Shown here piece by piece: positions 22,065-28,973 of a stretch of DNA of 64,000 nt. The DNA is taken from NCBI GenBank assembly GCA_963719005.1, contig CAVRAR010000016.1, positions 1-64,000 on the forward strand, written 5' to 3'. How positions within the stretch are numbered: position 1 is the stretch's first letter; each line of letters opens with the position of its first letter. The notes below the pieces were generated by a model. The model did no database searches, had not been told where the DNA came from, and saw only the letters and a program-made list of their open reading frames with translations. Both the position numbers and the translations under genes were made by a program. This DNA is from G963675935 sp963719005. GTDB lineage: Bacteria; Planctomycetota; Planctomycetia; Pirellulales; Thermoguttaceae.

Positions 22065-22109
22065 GGGGACAATCCCATTTTCGCTGAGACGAAAATTGGG
22101 ACAGTCCCC
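22065..22109. repeat. 45-bp palindromic element, copy 1 (intergenic)
   Basis: GGGGACaaTCCC ... AAATTGGGACAGTCCCC around a TTTTCG-ctgaga-CGAAAA hairpin. Same family as copies at 27681, 32028, 54083 and 63431. Confidence 0.85.
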
Positions 22110-22113
22110 CAAG

Positions 22114-22188
22114 CGTCCCCGGCGGGATTTGAACCCGCGATCTCCTGCGTGACAGGCAGGCGAGCACTCCAGGCTGCTCCACGAGGAC
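22114..22188 (-). tRNA. tRNA-Asp(GTC)
   Basis: Acceptor GTCCTCG/CGGGGAC with G73, anticodon loop CTGTCAC on stem CCTGC/GCAGG, T loop TTCAAAT. Confidence 0.9.
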
Positions 22189-22194
22189 GGAACA

Positions 22195-22265
22195 AAATGA
22201 TGAATGATGAGTGATGAATGATGAATTGAAAGTCTGGCATTCATCATTCATCATTCCCACTTCAT
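22195..22265. repeat. Inverted-repeat spacer (AATGATGAATGATGAAT family)
   Basis: Second copy of the family at 21487..21560, with a different centre (GAAAGTCTGG). Confidence 0.7.
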
Positions 22266-22277
22266 CATTCCTCCCAG

Positions 22278-22349
22278 TGGTCCCGGATGGAGTCGAACCA
22301 TCGTTTCCTGGGTGTGGACCAAGCGTCGTCGCCGTTGGACCACGGGACC
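22278..22349 (-). tRNA. tRNA with CAC anticodon (Val), C33
   Basis: Acceptor GGTCCCG/CGGGACC, A73, T stem GATGG/CCATC with loop TTCGACT, D stem GTC/GAC. Anticodon stem CTTGG/CCAGG encloses TCCACAC, so position 33 is C instead of U. Otherwise a well-formed tRNA reading GUG. Confidence 0.72.
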
Positions 22350-22388
22350 GCGGGGGAAATGACGAAATCCGACTGACGAATGTCGAAG

Positions 22389-22474
22389 CGGAAGCCGTGA
22401 GACTCGAACTCACAAGCGGCATCGCGCCGCCACCTGTTTTCAAGACAGGCTCCTCATCCGGCCGGATGGCTTCC
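22389..22474 (-). tRNA. tRNA-Ser(TGA)
   Basis: Type II, acceptor GGAAGCC/GGCTTCC with G73, anticodon loop CTTGAAA on stem CCTGT/ACAGG, variable arm GGCGGC-GCGAT-GCCGC, T loop TTCGAGT. Confidence 0.9.
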
Positions 22475-22487
22475 GTGAAGAAGAATG

Positions 22488-22538
22488 CTGAATGATGAAT
22501 TGCGATGACTGCATTCATCATTCCTACTTCATCATTCC
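22488..22538. repeat. Inverted-repeat spacer (AATGATGAAT family)
   Basis: Third copy of the AATGATGAAT / ATTCATCATT hairpin family, with the centre CGATGACTG. Confidence 0.65.
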
Positions 22539-22542
22539 AAAG

Positions 22543-22617
22543 CTGCGGTGGCAGGAATCGAACCTGCGACGTGACGCTTAACAGGCGCCCGCCCGTACCA
22601 ACACGGGCCCCACCGCA
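22543..22617 (-). tRNA. tRNA-Asn(GTT)
   Basis: Acceptor TGCGGTG/CACCGCA with G73, anticodon loop CTGTTAA on stem GGCGC/GCGTC, D stem GCCC/GGGC, T loop TTCGATT. Confidence 0.9.
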
Positions 22618-22625
22618 ATCGAAGT

Positions 22626-22718
22626 CAGGACGGTCGGATTTGAACCCGCACTCTCGTGCTCCCGACGACCACCGCCGCGCGGCGGTGCCCGGCGGAATCC
22701 AAGACTTTCCTACGTCCT
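22626..22718 (-). tRNA. Degenerate type-II tRNA-like gene carrying a hairpin element in the anticodon arm
   Basis: Acceptor AGGACG/CGTCCT, D stem GGA/TCC with GG in the loop, variable stem GCAC-GAGA-GTGC and T loop TTCAAAT are recognisable. The T stem pairs poorly (GCGGG against CCGAC), and the anticodon arm is filled by a GGGC-hairpin-CGTC unit (about 22663..22689, ACCGCCGC-GCG-GCGGTGGT). No anticodon can be assigned. Probably a tRNA inactivated by the element. Confidence 0.55.
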
Positions 22719-23522
22719 ACAGCAAAAGCGCCCGGCGGGAGTTAAATCGCAATTTCCCCCGGGAGAACCGACGCGGCACCGAGGTACGCCTATCCGTCTG
22801 CCGCCCACGGCGGCTGTGGCTTGAAGCTGGATCAACATTAGCCATGTGGCAAGCCAGTCCAGGAAGCCGGGCGTCGCCACAATCGCCCTGCGCTCGTCTC
22901 GAAAGACGATTCCTGCTGCGCAGGGTGAAAATGACCCATGAGAGAGTGCATTGCGGATTCGGCGCACGTACTCTGAATTGAGCAGTGCCTTCACGCGGCC
23001 GCAGCATGGTTTGCCAAGTCTCGCACCGCCAGAGACCATTTCATTTAAGGGGCCCTCTCGCATATAAACCAAGGACACGTAGAGCCTAAGGACGAGTGAT
23101 CCTTGGACGGTCAATTGCACCCTGACCGGAAGAGGAAGATCGATCCCGTCAAACGCACTCAGCGGCAAACCGTCTTGCCTCCGGTCCAGCGAAGCCGCCA
23201 GCGCAAACCAGAGGACGCCGCTGGACAGTCCCTCAAACGCCTCGGACGGGGGCTGGACCGTGGATAGCTCACGCAGCAACTCGTTGCTCGTCAGGCGCGT
23301 TGCAAGATCGTCAAGAATCTCCCGACAATCGCGGAAATCGCGTAGAAGAGCGGTATCGCGCAAGGCATCCCGTAGAACCGCCTCTTCGGACTGGGGCAAC
23401 GCCAAGGTGCCCATGGCAGCCGTAACGTTGAATTCGGAGGGTGGTCCTTCATTCGGAGTGCCAAAGGCCGCGTAGAAGTCTCGCAAGAGGTTACCAAGCT
23501 GGTCTGGTGCTGGAGCGCTCAT
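22710..23522 (-). CDS. HEPN-like protein embedded in the tRNA array
   Basis: 270 residues, soluble, mostly helical. Near the C terminus IRNALSHGSF provides an R-x4-H motif (Arg190, His195) followed by FRDERRAIVATPGFLDWLAT, the arrangement of HEPN-fold proteins. HEPN domains are often RNases in toxins and anticodon nucleases, but some are inactive. The last dozen residues read through the truncated tRNA half at 22728..22762, so the native C terminus was probably lost or fused on integration. No partner antitoxin gene is visible. The HEPN assignment rests on motif and context, not a search. Confidence 0.5.
   Translation of the reverse strand: MSAPAPDQLGNLLRDFYAAFGTPNEGPPSEFNVTAAMGTLALPQSEEAVLRDALRDTALLRDFRDCREILDDLATRLTSNELLRELSTVQPPSEAFEGLSSGVLWFALAASLDRRQDGLPLSAFDGIDLPLPVRVQLTVQGSLVLRLYVSLVYMREGPLNEMVSGGARLGKPCCGRVKALLNSEYVRRIRNALSHGSFSPCAAGIVFRDERRAIVATPGFLDWLATWLMLIQLQATAAVGGRRIGVPRCRVGSPGGNCDLTPAGRFCCRT
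22728..22762 (-). pseudogene. Truncated 3' half of a tRNA gene
   Basis: About 34 bp closely match the 3' end (acceptor and T arm) of the tRNA at 23716..23807 (AGCGCCCgGCGGGAGTTaAA against AGCGCCCaGCGGGAGTTgAA) and then stop. The HEPN-like gene begins to the right, so the two tRNA pieces flank that gene like attachment-site repeats. Confidence 0.6.
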
Positions 23523-23715
23523 TTTTTGGGTCCATTTGGGTTACGCATCAGTTGAGCATTGTCGACACTTTCGCCAGAAATGTAAACACGTCAGTAGCGG
23601 GCATTGCCACGACCGTCTGCAATCGGGGTAGCTAACGACCTGGTTCCCCCGGTGAGCACTGCTGCGCAGCGGTTCCGGGCTGAATACCGGGCCCTCTCGC
23701 ATCCCGCACTGCCAG
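23523..23715. other. Spacer between HEPN-like gene and tRNA
   Basis: No gene. At 23650..23675 a CTGCTGCGCAGCGG palindrome resembles a diverged copy of the hairpin element found in the tRNA genes. Confidence 0.35.
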
Positions 23716-23807
23716 AGCGCCCAGCGGGAGTTGAACCCGCACTTCCGCCATGCGGGCACCGCCGCGCAGCGGTGGTCGGCGACAGGCTGCCGCTACATCA
23801 TGGGCGC
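23716..23807 (-). tRNA. tRNA (Gly-like, U73) with a hairpin element replacing the anticodon loop
   Basis: Acceptor GCGCCCA/TGGGCGC, T stem GCGGG/CCCGC with loop TTCAACT and stem TCGCC/GGCGG where the anticodon stem should be. The loop is 28 nt rather than 7 and contains the ACCACCGC-TGC-GCGGCGGT unit in the opposite orientation to the other copies (about 23754..23780). U73 suggests Gly. No normal anticodon can be read, so it is inactive unless the insert is removed. Confidence 0.6.
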
Positions 23808-23847
23808 TTTCGTGGTGTGCCGAATTGTCAAAGAACTCTCGATTCAG

Positions 23848-23939
23848 TGGGACCAGAGGGACTGGAACCCTCACCTCGCGGATCAAGAGTCCGCTGTGCT
23901 GCCGCCGACCAACCTTCGGTCGGTGCCCGCCTTGATCCC
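23848..23939 (-). tRNA. tRNA-Lys(CTT) with a hairpin element in the D arm
   Basis: Acceptor GGGATCA/TGGTCCC with A73, anticodon stem GCGGA/TCCGC with loop CTCTTGA, T stem GAGGG/CCCTC with loop TTCCAGT. The D arm is replaced by GGGC-ACCGACC-GAA-GGTTGGT-CGGC (about 23904..23928). The 92-nt length is about 16 more than usual. Confidence 0.75.
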
Positions 23940-23964
23940 GTCTCTCCGCTTGTTACGCGCAGAA

Positions 23965-24037
23965 TCAGCGCGGAGGGAATCGAACCCTCGACCTTACCCT
24001 TATAAGAGGTCTGCTCTCACCACTGAGCTACGCGCTG
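23965..24037 (-). tRNA. tRNA-Ile(TAT)
   Basis: Acceptor CAGCGCG/CGCGCTG with A73, D stem GCTC/GAGC, T stem GAGGG/CCCTC with loop TTCGATT. The loop CTTATAA gives anticodon UAU, reading AUA directly. Most bacteria use a lysidine-modified CAU tRNA for AUA, so UAU is rare. The bottom pair of the anticodon stem (G27xA43) is mismatched. Confidence 0.75.
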
Positions 24038-24042
24038 TCGAG

Positions 24043-24114
24043 TGGGGCCGAAGGGACTTGAACCCTTGCCGTCCGGATTAAAAGTCCGGTGTGCTGCCGT
24101 TACACCACGACCCC
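24043..24114 (-). tRNA. tRNA-Lys(TTT)
   Basis: Acceptor GGGGTCG/CGGCCCC, A73, anticodon loop CTTTTAA on stem CCGGA/TCCGG, T loop TTCAAGT. Confidence 0.9.
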
Positions 24115-24186
24115 AAGTGCGGGTCGGGCGTATGCGTTTCAGACGTGTCTGCTTCATGGTCATGCTCCTTCTTGCGTTGTGATCTG

Positions 24187-24258
24187 TGGTAGCCCTGAGA
24201 GTCGAACTCAGCGCCACCCGGTTATCAGCCGAGTTTGGGCGACCGGCCCTCGACTACC
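24187..24258 (-). tRNA. tRNA-Ile(GAT)
   Basis: Acceptor GGTAGTC/GGCTACC, A73, anticodon loop CTGATAA on stem CTCGG/CCGGG, T stem CTGAG/CTCAG with loop TTCGACT. Confidence 0.85.
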
Positions 24259-24301
24259 CTTTACCCGCTGTCGATCTCCGTCGGTATCTTCTGTTGGATT
24301 C

Positions 24302-24379
24302 GGGTGGCACGCCCTGAGGCACGAAAAGCGTGGCGGACGGCCTAGACACGCCTTCGCTGCACTCAGGGACGTGCCACCC
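24302..24379. repeat. 78-bp inverted-repeat element between tRNA-Ile and tRNA-Pro
   Basis: Arms GGGTGGCACgCCCTGAG and CTCAGGGacGTGCCACCC pair over 16 bp around a 44-nt centre. Nothing coding. Confidence 0.75.
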
Positions 24380-24404
24380 ACGGCCAACGTCAGTCTCTAT
24401 CAAG

Positions 24405-24477
24405 TCGGGATGGCAGGACTCGAACCTGCGTCTCCGTGCTCCCAAAGCACGTGGGTTCGCCGCTACCCTACATCCCG
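24405..24477 (-). tRNA. tRNA-Pro(TGG)
   Basis: Acceptor CGGGATG/CATCCCG (C1-G72, typical of Pro), A73, anticodon loop TTTGGGA on stem CGTGC/GCACG, T loop TTCGAGT. Confidence 0.9.
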
Positions 24478-24580
24478 TTGTCGTTTTCAATCAGGAGGAC
24501 GGAGGAAACTGTCGCAATGGCGTTTCCATCTTGCGAAATCCTTCCCCGACAATTCCCTCCGCCCCGTTTTGTGCGCTTTG

Positions 24581-24654
24581 TGACCCGTACCGGAGTCGAA
24601 CCGGTCTTTTCGCCGTGAAAGGACGACGTCCTCGAACCGATAGACGAACGGGCC
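24581..24654 (-). tRNA. tRNA-Glu(TTC)
   Basis: Acceptor GGCCCGT/ACGGGTC, anticodon loop CTTTCAC on stem TCGTC/GGCGA, T loop TTCGACT. Confidence 0.88.
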
Positions 24655-24716
24655 TTGCGTCGGCGCATATTTTCCACGCAGTTGACTCATGGATTTTTTG
24701 CGCACCTTTCACGCAG

Positions 24717-24788
24717 TGGGCCGGGCGGTGCTCGAATCCGCGTCTGCGGCTTTTCAGGCCGCCGCTATTCCATCTCAGCTACCGACCC
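24717..24788 (-). tRNA. tRNA-Phe(GAA)
   Basis: Acceptor GGGTCGG/CCGGCCC, A73, anticodon loop CTGAAAA on stem GCGGC/GCCGC. One mismatch closes the T loop. First gene of the array in the direction of transcription, 13 nt after the terminator at 24802..24836. Confidence 0.88.
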
Positions 24789-24801
24789 AACGAAAACCAA
24801 C

Positions 24802-24836
24802 AAAAAAAGCCCGATGTCCTTATGACACCGGGCTTT
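24802..24836 (-). terminator. Rho-independent terminator just upstream of the tRNA array
   Basis: On the minus strand AAAGCCCGGTGTC pairs with GACATCGGGCTTT (one G-U, complete only on this strand) around a 5-nt loop, followed by seven Us. It lies between the promoter at 25123..25150 and tRNA-Phe, so transcripts from that promoter must pass it to reach the array. Confidence 0.85.
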
Positions 24837-25116
24837 CGGTATTCTCAATTTGTGCGGCCCAGTGTCACGTGTGCAATGGATAATCGCAGAGCATATTCGC
24901 CGGATGACCGGCGAACTGTTCTCTCGATATCCATCGTTTTGTGATACTTAGGCGGAACATCGAACTGTCTAATTCCTTCCCGCGAACAAACCGTGCAGCT
25001 TTCAGACTGCTTACTTCTTCAACTCTTTAGATACCCCATGGTATCGAAAGATTCCCAAGAATTCTCGGCAATTTTCCGGCAAAGCGTTAATTTTCTTCGC
25101 CCGCAATTCCAAGGAT
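24802..25116 (-). ncRNA. Candidate structured leader or small RNA ahead of the tRNA array
   Basis: About 315 nt bounded by a consensus-like promoter and a strong terminator. It contains perfect hairpins TTCGCCGG-TCAT-CCGGCGAA and GATACC-ATGG-GGTATC, plus a possible 32-codon reading frame that could be a leader peptide. It may be a stand-alone small RNA or an attenuator controlling the array. No known RNA family was recognised. Confidence 0.45.
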
Positions 25117-25122
25117 ACTCGG

Positions 25123-25150
25123 ATTTTACTTCGTTTTTCGAGTTTGTCAA
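25123..25150 (-). promoter_or_regulatory. Sigma-70-type promoter for the leader/tRNA array
   Basis: TTGACA at 25145..25150 and TAAAAT at 25123..25128 with a 16-bp spacer. The next downstream units are the structured leader, its terminator and tRNA-Phe. Confidence 0.65.
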
Positions 25151-25206
25151 CTGCGATCCACGGATTTTTCACCAGCCGGTGCGCAGACCATCGCGGGGAA
25201 TATTCA

Positions 25207-27522
25207 TCACATCAGGCCCCGCGCCGCCACTAGCGCCGCGAGGATTACCCCCATGATGCTCTCGCCCGCAATGCAGCCGGAGGCGATGGGAATCGTGTAC
25301 ATGTCGTGCCAGTTGGGCGCCTTCTTTTCGAGGGCCCAAGCGATCAGTGCGCCGAGAAACATGGCAAGGCCGGTGGAGCCGGGAATGGTCAGCGCGATGC
25401 CCAGTGCCGCGGGGGAGGGCGTATAGGGCTTGGCCTTGGGAAAGAAGTAATCGATGGTGACGATAATCGCGCCCACGACGAAGGCCACGGCCATCGCCAG
25501 CAGCGCGCCGGGCGGGAGAGTGTGGAGGCCCTTCGAAAGCACCTTCGCCACGCCCATCCACACCAGCGCGGAAGGCGCCGGGAACTGCTCGCCGCCGAGC
25601 ACGTCCGCGTCGGGGACGAGGATGAAGTACGCCGGGACCGCCAGCAACGCCCCGGCGAGCACGCCGAACAGTTGAGAGATGAACTGTTTTCGCGGGTTGG
25701 CGCCGACCATGTGGCCGACCTTGAGATTTCCGACGGTATCGCTGCAACTGCACGCGGCGCCGGCGGTCAGACCGGCCGTCATCAGGTTTGCCGTAATGTT
25801 GCCCGGCGCCAAGGCGCCGTAGGTGAGCTGCGTGACTTTTCCCATCGCGCCGATGGGATTGATGCCGATTTCGGCGCCGGCCCGCGCCGCGACGGCGGCC
25901 AGGAAGAACGACACCACGACGGCGATGGCGCCCATCCACCAGTAAATCGAAAAAATCCAGCTTAGCAGCACGACGGCGATAAAGCCGGTGACGAGAAAGC
26001 CGACGACGAACCAGCTCATGGGGATCTCGATGTGATCCAACGGGCCTCGGGCGGCGTCGCCTTTGCCGCCGAAGCTGGTGAAGATGCTGGCGAAGGTCCG
26101 GCCCATCGTGCGCCATTGAAAAGCCAGCGCCAGCAGCCCGCCGACCACCAACACCATCGCTCCCGGCCAGAGCGACCAGGCACTGATGTTCCTGAAGCCG
26201 CCGATTTCCATCAGGGCCTTTCGTTCCCGCAGCGCGGTCGCTTTCTCAATGTCTGACTGGCTGGCATCCAAACCGAGTGTGAGCCCGAGCGCCGCGAGTA
26301 TGCCGCGCGGCTGATCCTCCGGCAGGGAAAGCTTTGCCTCCCAGGCGGTGGCCGCGGGCGCTTCGAGGAAGAGCGTTTCGACGTTCTGCTTCCGGTTCAA
26401 CTCGTCGCCCACCTTGAAGACGTCGTGAAACGGATTGGGCGAACCATCTTCCAGGCGGGGCGCATTCAAGTCGCGTTCCAGGTCGGCCATCTTGTTGTAG
26501 ACGGTGCGCCGCGTCCAAGTGTAGCGGAGAACTTCGCTGCACACAGCGGACGCAAGCGCGGGATCGGCTTTCAGCTCTTTGGACGTGGGGAACTCGGGAC
26601 GACCGACGGCCTCTTCCAGCCCGATGGCAAGCGTCTGCCCGGCCTCGACGGTCAACGGCATTTCCGGCTTGACCACGGCGACGAGCTTTGGCGGATCGTG
26701 GCGAATGATCTTCTGTTCGATCAATCGCGGCGCGAGGATGCCGTAGTTGAGGACGACTCCCAGCAACATGCTCAAGCCCACCTTGATGCCGAACAATGCG
26801 CCGATGCCGACGAAAATCAGGCTTGGCTCGAGGCCGAGCGTAAGCTTGCCCATGGCGATGCCCTGGAGACGCCAAGGGATGGGGAACTGGGCAGGCAGCC
26901 ACTTCAAGCCGTCCCGCAGCCCGGCGACGAGCACTCCCAAAACGCTGGCGATACCCAGCGACACCGCCTTCTTTATCGCCTGGCCGCCGTGCGAGTACAT
27001 GACCAGGAGCGTTTCGCCGGTAGGAATGTTGGCGGGAAAGCGAAGCGCATCGATTTGGATCATCTGCCGCTTCAGCGGAATCGCCATGAAAAGTCCGAGG
27101 TACAAAATGACCGCGATAAACAGGGTGAGCTTCCACCAGACAAACTGGAAGCCGGTGAGCATCGTGAGCGCGGGCACCGCCGACACGAGGCCGGCCGAAG
27201 AAATCCAACTTGCCGCCACGGCCACGGTCATCATCATGGTGTTTTCCATGAGTCCGAATTCCCGCCGGGCAAGGCCGATGCCTTTTAGGGCTCTGAAGAC
27301 GGCGAAGATGACGACGACCGCGGCGATGTCCACGCCGAGGCCCCAGCCCGTTTTGAGGCCGACGTAAAGGTTCGACAGCGACATCAGTCCGCCGAAGATC
27401 ATGCCGGCCAAGATTGCGCGGACGGTGAGATCTCGTTCTTTGTCGCCGCGATAGACGGTGGCGAGCCACTCGCGGTCGCGCTCTTCCAGGGACTTTAGTT
27501 CTGCTTGTGAATCTTCTGCCAT
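25207..27522 (-). CDS. OPT family oligopeptide (or metal-chelate) transporter
   Basis: 771 residues, intact. After a charged N-terminus the protein is a string of about 14-16 hydrophobic helices (for example LAGMIFGGLMSLSNLYVGLK and ISSAGLVSAVPALTMLTGFQ). A soluble loop of about 150 residues lies near the middle (KADPALASAVCSEVLRYTWT), and conserved OPT-like segments follow (GAACSCSDTVGNLKVGHMVG, IASGCIAGESIMGVI). OPT carriers are proton-coupled importers of peptides or metal-siderophore complexes at the inner membrane. Substrate cannot be told. It appears monocistronic. Confidence 0.9.
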   Translation of the reverse strand: MAEDSQAELKSLEERDREWLATVYRGDKERDLTVRAILAGMIFGGLMSLSNLYVGLKTGWGLGVDIAAVVVIFAVFRALKGIGLARREFGLMENTMMMTVAVAASWISSAGLVSAVPALTMLTGFQFVWWKLTLFIAVILYLGLFMAIPLKRQMIQIDALRFPANIPTGETLLVMYSHGGQAIKKAVSLGIASVLGVLVAGLRDGLKWLPAQFPIPWRLQGIAMGKLTLGLEPSLIFVGIGALFGIKVGLSMLLGVVLNYGILAPRLIEQKIIRHDPPKLVAVVKPEMPLTVEAGQTLAIGLEEAVGRPEFPTSKELKADPALASAVCSEVLRYTWTRRTVYNKMADLERDLNAPRLEDGSPNPFHDVFKVGDELNRKQNVETLFLEAPAATAWEAKLSLPEDQPRGILAALGLTLGLDASQSDIEKATALRERKALMEIGGFRNISAWSLWPGAMVLVVGGLLALAFQWRTMGRTFASIFTSFGGKGDAARGPLDHIEIPMSWFVVGFLVTGFIAVVLLSWIFSIYWWMGAIAVVVSFFLAAVAARAGAEIGINPIGAMGKVTQLTYGALAPGNITANLMTAGLTAGAACSCSDTVGNLKVGHMVGANPRKQFISQLFGVLAGALLAVPAYFILVPDADVLGGEQFPAPSALVWMGVAKVLSKGLHTLPPGALLAMAVAFVVGAIIVTIDYFFPKAKPYTPSPAALGIALTIPGSTGLAMFLGALIAWALEKKAPNWHDMYTIPIASGCIAGESIMGVILAALVAARGLM

Positions 27523-27680
27523 AGCTATCGGGGGCCTGTGTTTCCAAGAGACTGGATTTATGCTCCCAAGCTATTCCATTAGCGGCGTTTTCGCAACAGA
27601 GAATTCGGGCGAGATGCCGGATTTTCCGAGAATTTCATCGCCACTTATAGCATGGGAGCGTTGGCTACCGGTTGCAGCCG

Positions 27681-27725
27681 GGGGACTGTCCCAATTTTCG
27701 TGTCAGCGAAAATGGGACTGTCCCC
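27681..27725. repeat. 45-bp palindromic element, copy 2 (intergenic)
   Basis: GGGGACTGTCCCAATTTTCG ... CGAAAATGGGACTGTCCCC, in the 290-bp gap between the OPT gene start and the 3' end of the papain-like gene. Nothing else was recognised in that gap. Confidence 0.88.
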
Positions 27726-27813
27726 TTTGCCGGGATTTGGCGCAGCGACGGCTCCATTGCCACAGAAAGCGGTACAGCCCCCAGTCGGCAGAAACACGGT
27801 CGCAGCAATCCGA

Positions 27814-28675
27814 CTATAACGGCTTGGGCGAATGTCGGCGCGGCCCGCCCTTGGTTGCGCCGGGAAAGTCGATCCAGGCGGCGTCGTTCAAGTACGCCCG
27901 GACGTAGTCGTAGGTCATCATGCCGTCGCGGCTTGGGCCGGCGGAATTGCGGATGAGAAACACCCCACCGCCCGGTTGCGTCCCGTCGTTGCGAAAGCCC
28001 ACCAGCAAAACGCTGTGGCCGTCCATGACGGCCCTTCGCGGGCACTTCTGCAAAACGTCCTGCTTCCACCAATGGTTCTCGTGTTTCGGCCAGAGAAACC
28101 CGCCACAGACCGGCCACCGCCGCTTAAGCGTCTGCTTGATTTCTGCGAGTTGCTCGTCGCTGGCTCCCCGAGTTGGATCCCATTGCTTGATCCAATGGAT
28201 TTGCAGACCGAGAGCGTGAATTTTCGCGGCATCGGCGACGGGCCTTCTTGTCCGGCTTTCGCGCGGGATCGAAACTGTCGGCGTAGGGCATGTCGGCCTC
28301 GGGGCAGACGCCGTGGGCGGCATAGCCGGCCCAGAGTTCGGAGAAGCAGCCGCCATCGACCGCCGCGCCGACGGCTTCGTTCGAGGCCCAATTGAGAAAC
28401 TCGACGCTCAGCCGCGTGCCGCGCCGCTGTTTCGTGGCGACGGCGAATTCGAGAGCGGCGTTCATCGCGAACACCGAGCACGTGCCTCGGCCGCCCTGCG
28501 AGCGGGCGTCGAGCTTCCATTTCTGCAGGATCGGACGGAGATCGACGGAATGGCGATGATCGGGCGTCTTGTCGGCGACCGGTTTGGATTCGGCCGTTGC
28601 GCAAAACGCGCCGCCGGAGATTAGCAGTAACGCTAATGTTGCCGAAGTGCATGAAAGTAGATTCCAAATCCGCAT
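27814..28675 (-). CDS. Secreted papain-like (C1A) cysteine peptidase
   Basis: Signal peptide (about residues 1-28), then a compact C1 peptidase: Gln60, Cys66 in GRGTCSVFAMNAALEFA, His in DGHSVLLVGF and Asn in FLIRNSAG. It is about 287 residues with no accessory domain. A perfect AGGAGGT lies 7 nt before the ATG. The frame shifts near 28230, between DPARKPDKKA and AAKIHALGLQIHWIKQWD, probably an indel error. Closely related to the peptidase domain of the neighbouring gene at 28974..31553; all family residues needed for activity are present. Confidence 0.82.
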
Positions 28676-28973
28676 AGTGAATACCTCCTACGGAAAATGG
28701 GTCCGTACCTGCCTCAGAGAGACTACCTGGCCATCAGCCATGCGCCACTGCTTGTTTCAGGTAGTGTCATACAGTTGGCTGTGGAATGTCAAATTCGGCG
28801 GGTCGTTCCCGCGCGGATAGCGGAAACGATGTACTGTCGGTGGGACTTGTGGGGCGGACGCGCCCGGGTTCTGGGTTGCTCTCCGGGAGCCGTTGGCTCC
28901 CGGCTATTCTCTTGTCTCACGAAAGCGATGACCTGACACTCAGTAAGTGTTTTCTCTTGGCGCGACAGGTTGA
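28676..28973. repeat. Intergenic region with a GGGAGCC-gtt-GGCTCCC palindrome
   Basis: About 300 bp without a gene. It contains the Shine-Dalgarno of the papain-like gene and a perfect palindrome at about 28883..28906 (CCGGGAGCCgttGGCTCCCGG) that could end transcription of the upstream gene. Confidence 0.55.
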
